From UBA3941 sp002385665 (GTDB taxonomy: Bacteria > Bacillota > Clostridia > Caldicoprobacterales > UBA3941), in assembly GCA_050949255.1 (NCBI GenBank), contig JBMNFJ010000015.1, positions 62,001-126,000 of the forward strand: DNA of 64,000 nt, in the 5' to 3' direction. The notes under the pieces are model-generated. The model ran no database searches. It saw only the letters and a program-made list of their open reading frames with translations, and was not told the origin of the DNA. This document shows positions 60,101-64,000 of the stretch, piece by piece (positions within the stretch are counted from its first letter, which is position 1; every line of letters starts with the position of its first letter). The translations under genes were made by a program, and so were the position numbers.

Positions 60101-60367
60101 GAATATTTCAGTTCAAAGGGATTGACAACCCATAGGGTAGAAAAGTCCCATGTGCCGGATCTCCTAAAGGGCGGTGAAATCGCCCTCATCATCAATACAC
60201 CTACCCTGGGTAAGGTAAGCTCCAGTTTTGGTTTCTCCCTGAGAAGAAAGGCCATGGAATACAATATACCATGCCTTACCTCCCTGGATACGGCAAAGGC
60301 CATGCTGGATATTTTGGAGGATACCGGCCCTATGGAGGTTTTCTCCCTGGATCAATATAATGTATAG
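57200..60367 (+). CDS. carB: Carbamoyl-phosphate synthase large subunit
   Basis: 1055-residue synthetase making carbamoyl phosphate from bicarbonate, ammonia and two ATP. Two ATP-grasp halves are complete: carboxyphosphate half ([30 protein letters not shown]) and carbamoyl-phosphate half from about residue 550 ([31 protein letters not shown]), then the MGS-like allosteric domain at the C-terminus. The linker at about 509-540 lacks the common DTCAAEF motif. The small glutaminase subunit gene carA, normally just upstream, is absent: argD ends 10 bp before. AGGAG precedes the ATG. Confidence 0.96.
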   Translation: [1055 protein letters not shown]

Positions 60368-60430
60368 CTAACTCAAGGCATTGAGCATGTATGACTCCAT
60401 TTAGAAGATTTATAAAGAGGTGTAATGACT

Positions 60431-61378
60431 ATGAAAGCCACAAATAAACCACCCCTCCGCCATCTTGTTAATCTACAGGATTATGATGAATGGGAAATAT
60501 ACGACCTTATAAACCTGGCCCTCAGGCTGAAAGAGGAACAGAAAAAGGGTATTCCCCACCCTATACTGTCAAATAAGGCCCTGGGAATGATCTTCTCAAA
60601 GGCATCCACCCGTACCCGGGTATCCTTCGAGGTAGGTATATACCAGCTGGGCGGCTATGGTCTCTTCCTAAACTCCTCCGATATCCAGCTGGGGCGGGGT
60701 GAGACCATTGAGGATACGGCCAGGGTATTGTCCAGGTATCTTGACGGAATTATGATCAGGACCTATGCCCAGGAGGATGTAGAGGAGCTGGCCAAATACA
60801 GCACCATACCAATAATCAACGGCCTTACGGATATGTTTCATCCCTGCCAGATCCTGGCGGATCTTATGACAATCTATGAATCAAAAGGAAAGTTGAAAGG
60901 TCTGAAGCTGGCCTATGTGGGAGACGGCAACAATGTGGCCCATTCCCTCCTGATCGGCTGCACAAAGGTAGGTATGAACATCTCCATAGCCTGCCCCACG
61001 GGTTACGAACCCCACAAGAACGTTATAGATTGGGCTATAGGCAACAGTAAATCTTCAGGTTCCCTGGTTAATATAACCTCCCAGCCAAAAGAAGCAGTCT
61101 GGGATGCAGATATTGTGTACACCGATGTCTGGACCAGTATGGGTCAGGAAAAAGAGTCCAATGAGCGATTAAAGGCCTTTGCCCCTTACCAGGTCAATCA
61201 GAGCTTGTTCTCACTGGCAAAGCCGGATGCTATTTTCCTTCACTGCCTGCCAGCTCATCGGGGAGAGGAAGTAACTTCGGAGGTAATTGATGGACCCCAA
61301 TCCCTGGTCTTTGAAGAAGCCGAGAATCGGCTTCATGTCCAAAAAGCCGTTATGGTATCTCTAATGGGAAAACAGTAA
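60431..61378 (+). CDS. argF: Ornithine carbamoyltransferase
   Basis: Joins ornithine and carbamoyl phosphate to give citrulline; 315 residues. The carbamoyl-phosphate loop is SKASTRTRVSFE (about 57-68), with FHPCQILADLMTI and the ornithine-side HCLPAHRGEEVTSEV including the catalytic Cys. AGAGGTG lies 8 nt before ATG 60431; the ATG at 60425 is too close. It is placed after carB, so carbamoyl phosphate use and supply are encoded together. Confidence 0.95.
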   Translation: MKATNKPPLRHLVNLQDYDEWEIYDLINLALRLKEEQKKGIPHPILSNKALGMIFSKASTRTRVSFEVGIYQLGGYGLFLNSSDIQLGRGETIEDTARVLSRYLDGIMIRTYAQEDVEELAKYSTIPIINGLTDMFHPCQILADLMTIYESKGKLKGLKLAYVGDGNNVAHSLLIGCTKVGMNISIACPTGYEPHKNVIDWAIGNSKSSGSLVNITSQPKEAVWDADIVYTDVWTSMGQEKESNERLKAFAPYQVNQSLFSLAKPDAIFLHCLPAHRGEEVTSEVIDGPQSLVFEEAENRLHVQKAVMVSLMGKQ

Positions 61379-61468
61379 ACTGAACTAGATTAAAAGGAGC
61401 AAAAAAATCTCCCATATTCCCGTATTTTGATCATTACGGAATTTATCTGGAATTCAAGGAGAATAATT

Positions 61469-61969
61469 ATGGATATAATTATTAAACATGCTACCATCGA
61501 CGATATCCCAGCCATCCATAGGATTACCATGGAAGCCTTTGAAAGATATGCCCTTAATCTGGGCCTTCCCAATCAGGTACATGCCTTAAAGGATACCTAT
61601 GAGACCATTAAGGCAGATCTTGAAAAGAAGATTGTCCTTGTAGCCTGGGTCGGAGATGAGGCCGTGGGCACTATTCGCTGTGAAGCCCTCCCCCCAGGCA
61701 ATGTAGGCTATATCAGCAGATTCGGGGTTCTGCCTGATGCCTCTAATATGGGCGTTGGCAGAGCATTATTAAAGGCCATGGAAAAAGAGGCGGTAGAGCG
61801 AGGTTTGACTCTCCTTACCCTCCATACCGCCTCTAAGATGGCCCCTTTGGTCCAGTTTTATTATAAAATGGGCTACTATATCCATTCAACAACCACGGAC
61901 CGAGGATATATTAGGGCCTACTTCTGCAAGGAATTAATCTATGATTCCGATTTAAGGATCTCATTGTAA
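61469..61969 (+). CDS. GNAT acetyltransferase at end of arg operon, possible N-acetylglutamate synthase
   Basis: 166-residue GNAT protein. The acetyl-CoA loop is GVLPDASNMGVGRALLKAM, preceded by the strand YISRFGV, and the C-terminal part MAPLVQFYYKMGYYIHSTTTDRGYIR completes the fold. CAAGGAG sets ATG 61469. It is 90 bp after argF on the same strand. Since neither argJ nor argA is in this operon, it could supply N-acetylglutamate as do some short clostridial GNAT enzymes, but the substrate cannot be read from the sequence; a general acetyltransferase is the alternative. Confidence 0.75.
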   Translation: MDIIIKHATIDDIPAIHRITMEAFERYALNLGLPNQVHALKDTYETIKADLEKKIVLVAWVGDEAVGTIRCEALPPGNVGYISRFGVLPDASNMGVGRALLKAMEKEAVERGLTLLTLHTASKMAPLVQFYYKMGYYIHSTTTDRGYIRAYFCKELIYDSDLRISL

Positions 61970-61974
61970 ACATC

Positions 61975-62029
61975 AAATAAACTCTTTCCATCGCAAATAA
62001 ACTCGTTCCGCTGCAAATAAAGTTGTTCC
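61975..62029. repeat. Three tandem units with exact 20-bp period
   Basis: AAATAAACTCTTTCC (61975), AAATAAACTCGTTCC (61995) and AAATAAAGTTGTTCC (62015), each followed by 5 variable bases. The same unit recurs at 62395-62613 and, reversed, at 62181-62194 and 62472-62486. Confidence 0.8.
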
Positions 62030-62090
62030 GTTGGAACAGGGGTAAGGAGCAAGGTTTAAGGGGTAAGGATGTTATCCAATAAAATAAATC

Positions 62091-62140
62091 AATCCTTTGT
62101 AATCCATTTATAATGCTGGTTACAAAGGATTTTATTTTTC
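62091..62140 (+). terminator. Rho-independent terminator, likely end of arg operon
   Basis: Perfect 12-bp stem AATCCTTTGTAA / TTACAAAGGATT with a 17-nt loop, then TTATTTTT. It lies about 120 bp after the last gene, beyond the 20-bp repeats. Confidence 0.75.
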
Positions 62141-62765
62141 TCTCCTTATCCCTTTCCCCTTATTCCTCTCACTCAAAATAGAACGACTTTATTTCCTGAT
62201 ATCTCTTCCATTTTTCCCATTTAATTCTATCTAATCATCTATTTTATGGAACATCTTTATTTTCATCCATTTTATCCCATCCATCAACCATGCGGGTTTG
62301 CGGGGTCGGGGAAGGAAAGAGTTTGTTTTATAATCACATAGATAGGACTAAGGATTTAAGGGGTAAGGGTTAAGATTTTTGATAAATTTACGCTAAGTCG
62401 TTCCAAAATGAAAATAATGTTGTTCCAAAACCCTGTTTTCTGCTACTTTGGAAGGAGTTTTTTTACAAAAAGGAAAGACTTTATTTACTCTCTTCTTCCG
62501 TTCAGGGTCTTGTTGAGAAAATAAAGTCCTTCCATAAGCCTGAAAGTCGTTCCATAGAAAATAAACCTGTTCCAAGAAAAATAAACTTATTCCTGAAAGA
62601 AAATAATATCGTTCTAAAATGTAAATAGTATCTTTCGTAGTTTTTCAGGGAGGGTTTTATTGATTTATATGTGATGTGTTTGAGTGCTATTTAAATTTAT
62701 ATCGCATTTCATAAATTGCGAATATTTATCTTCTTCCATATTTAAATTTAAAAAGTTCGTATAAT
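62141..62765. other. Repeat-rich non-coding region
   Basis: More than 600 bp without a gene. It holds scattered units of the 20-bp repeat in both orientations, two copies of TTTAAGGGGTAAGG (about 62055 and 62353), pyrimidine-rich stretches, and an AT-rich right end. It looks like the remains of one or more mobile elements. Confidence 0.55.
62395..62613. repeat. Cluster of 20-bp units, IS21-end-like
   Basis: Two units (GTCGTTCC at 62397, AAAATAATGTTGTTCC at 62411) then five in exact 20-bp register starting at about 62519, 62539, 62559, 62579 and 62599 (core AAATAAA-NNNGTTCC). Multiple 20-bp terminal repeats are typical of IS21-family ends, but no istA or istB gene is present. Confidence 0.65.
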
Positions 62766-62970
62766 TCAAATGGTATTATTCCTCTGATTAAGTACCGTTT
62801 TAACTATACGAATAATAAATTCATGTTTACCATCTACATAAGCACTAATATCGTGTCTGTGTTTTTCAGCCAGTGACTGTTTTAAGGTGGCATATTCATC
62901 TCTGGCGCTTTTGTTCTGCCGTAAGTAATCACGGAATAAAATTTGAGCATTTAACACCGGGCTGTCTTTT
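62766..62970 (-). pseudogene. GrpB family (UPF0157) protein, 5' part lost to IS insertion
   Basis: Only the last 67 or so codons remain: KDSPVLNAQILFRDYLRQNK, then DEYATLKQSLAEKH and ISAYVDGKHEFIIRIVKTVL, which match the C-terminus of GrpB family proteins (nucleotidyltransferase-like). The upstream part is replaced by the end of the IS256-type element at 62971. The lost part may lie beyond the right edge of the window, after the element. Confidence 0.7.
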
Positions 62971-63003
62971 GGGATTCTGTCCTAAACTCCGTGGAAATTG
63001 AAA

Positions 63004-63080
63004 ATGACAGCTCCAAGTAATTCTGATAGAATAAAGTTACTAACCAATATACAATCAGAATAACGAAAAGGAGCTGTCAT
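63004..63080 (+). promoter_or_regulatory. Hairpin hiding the transposase ribosome binding site
   Basis: ATGACAGCTCC (63004-63014) pairs exactly with GGAGCTGTCAT (63070-63080), and inside it ATTCTGAT (63020-63027) pairs with ATCAGAAT (63054-63061). The right arm contains the GGAG of the ribosome binding site, just before ATG 63082. Confidence 0.75.
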
Positions 63081-63081
63081 A

Positions 63082-64000
63082 ATGAAAGTATATCAGGAAA
63101 ACAAGGGGTCCGTCAATGGAAGCATCGGGATAATCAACAGTGAATTACTATACGAAAAAGCCCGTTATGGGCTGATGGAACTCTCAATGTCCCTAGGCAT
63201 AGAGGTCATGCGCATGATGTTTGAAGAGGATGTAGAGCAGTACGCGGGACCAAAGGGTAAACATAGGACTGAAGGGCGCACCGGCTATCGACATGGCACC
63301 GAAAAGACCACAGTAGTAATGGGTGGCAAGAAAATTAGGGTGGACCGGCCAAGGGTCAGGGCCATGGATGGCAGCGGTGAGTTGCCCCTTGAAACACTCA
63401 GCGTCTTTCAATCAGAGGATCCACTTAACAGGGCCATCATGTCGAGACTTCTATCAGGGGTTAGCACCAGGAAATACTCCCGCACAGTTGATGGGGATGC
63501 TTCAGATACCATATGCACAAGCAAGAGTGAAGTAAGCCGGCGCTTTATTGAGGGTATGGACACCCTTATGCAAGAGTTCTTTACCCGAAGGCTTGCCCAA
63601 GACTATCCTGTTATGATAATCGATGGCCTGGAACTTGGCGGTATGACTATAATAGCTGCCATGGGGATAGACAGTGACGGTAAAAAGCGCATCTTAGGTA
63701 TAGCCGAAGGTGGTTCTGAAAACAGCGTTGTTGTGAAAGGCCTGCTAGAAGATCTTATAAACCGGGGATTAGATGCATCACGACCAAGGCTGTACATATT
63801 AGACGGTGGGAAGGCACTTCATAAGGCTGTCATGGATACATTCGGGAAAGAAGCCTTGATTCAACGCTGCCAAGTACACAAGAAACGGAACGTATTGTCC
63901 TACCTGCCGAAATCAGAACAGGCAAATATATCTGTAGCTATGACCATGGCTTATCGGGAGTTTGAATACGAAGTAGCAAAAGATAAGCTTATAGGTATTA
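63082..64000 (+). CDS. IS256-family (mutator-type) transposase, N-terminal part
   Basis: DDE transposase; the first 306 codons are in the window. Family text: a helical N-terminus, YRHGTEKTTVVMGGKKIRVD with RPRVR, SEVSRRFIEGMD, then the first catalytic Asp in VMIIDGLELGG (about 179), the second in YILDGGKALHKAV (about 243), and QRCQVHKKRNVLSYLP, a hallmark of this family. The catalytic Glu lies beyond the edge. AAAGGAG precedes the ATG but is sequestered in a hairpin. Codon use is like a mobile gene and it interrupts grpB. Confidence 0.9.
   Translation, partial: MKVYQENKGSVNGSIGIINSELLYEKARYGLMELSMSLGIEVMRMMFEEDVEQYAGPKGKHRTEGRTGYRHGTEKTTVVMGGKKIRVDRPRVRAMDGSGELPLETLSVFQSEDPLNRAIMSRLLSGVSTRKYSRTVDGDASDTICTSKSEVSRRFIEGMDTLMQEFFTRRLAQDYPVMIIDGLELGGMTIIAAMGIDSDGKKRILGIAEGGSENSVVVKGLLEDLINRGLDASRPRLYILDGGKALHKAVMDTFGKEALIQRCQVHKKRNVLSYLPKSEQANISVAMTMAYREFEYEVAKDKLIGI

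Larger units (their letters stand above)
62971..64000 (+). mobile_element. IS256-family insertion sequence, left part
   Basis: The element appears to begin at GGGATTCTGTCCTAAACTCC (62971), where the grpB reading frame breaks, and continues past the window edge. The 5' untranslated part of 111 bp contains a strong hairpin masking the transposase ribosome binding site. The right inverted repeat and target duplication are not visible, so the left boundary is inferred. Confidence 0.75.

Noticed and set aside
61975..62613. Possible CRISPR array from the 20-bp periodic units
   Set aside because: The period is only 20 bp with about 5 variable bases, units occur in both orientations, and no cas genes are near; this fits multiple terminal repeats far better.

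Overview
The window looks like a chromosome segment of a spore-forming, anaerobic, sugar-using member of the Clostridia (Firmicutes). Signs for this are strong AGGAGG-type ribosome binding sites with frequent GTG and TTG starts, a gerA-type spore germinant receptor operon, relics of CotJC-like manganese catalase genes, short HisG plus HisZ, and a Firmicute-style arg/car cluster. G+C looks middling by eye (mid-40s percent); the stretch from about 27.5 to 30 kb is visibly more AT-rich. No rRNA, tRNA, CRISPR array or phage was seen.

Layout. 0-6 kb (minus strand): a cut Gfo/Idh/MocA oxidoreductase, a TIM-barrel sugar isomerase, a hotdog thioesterase, and a tight acid-sugar set of LarA-like (DUF2088) protein, DUF1537 kinase and PdxA2-like dehydrogenase. 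6-14 kb: LURP-one-related protein, PHP hydrolase, M18 aminopeptidase, RpiB, acetyltransferase, GH4 glycosidase, a CxxC mini-protein, a VOC enzyme and an MBL-fold hydrolase. 14-16.4 kb: a UroD/MtaA-type methyltransferase facing a stand-alone MetH-type activation-domain protein. 16.4-22 kb: GH2 beta-galactosidase, a second Gfo/Idh/MocA enzyme and a DMT transporter. 22-27 kb: an ECF-like sigma factor coupled to a membrane-anchored serpin, and a histidine kinase/response regulator pair. 27-30 kb: a BlaI/BlaR1-like pair between two broken Mn-catalase relics. 30-32.5 kb: a lipoprotein and an RCC1-repeat membrane protein. 32.6-36.7 kb: a third Gfo/Idh/MocA enzyme, a xylulokinase-type kinase and an isomerase behind a consensus promoter. 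36.8-41.2 kb: gerA-gerB-gerC plus a 50-residue two-helix protein. 41-45.7 kb: AlkA-like glycosylase, a large Sel1-repeat protein, and a DUF2089 cassette. 45.8-53.5 kb: the his operon (hisZ-G-D-C-B-A-F-IE, no hisH). 53.7-62 kb: the arg operon (argC-B-D-carB-argF-GNAT, no argJ, no carA, argD frameshifted). 62-64 kb: 20-bp periodic repeats, a truncated grpB and the start of an IS256-family element.

How it works together. Three sugar loci share one toolkit (Gfo/Idh/MocA dehydrogenase, TIM-barrel isomerase, kinase or glycosidase), which suggests breakdown of plant-type oligosaccharides and acid sugars. The his and arg operons diverge from one intergenic region holding a 17-bp-spaced promoter for each and a probable ArgR box. 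Both lack their class-I glutamine amidotransferase subunit (HisH, CarA), so the ammonia supply for these pathways is an open question.

The most unusual points are the sigma factor/membrane-serpin pair, which looks like a protease-sensing sigma/anti-sigma module; the absence of HisH and CarA from their operons; a three-gene DUF2089 cassette sharing one short helical motif; the BlaR1-like protein with a non-penicillin-binding C-terminal domain; and a dispersed, partly palindromic intergenic repeat family found at about ten sites, including inside the his operon and the arg leader.
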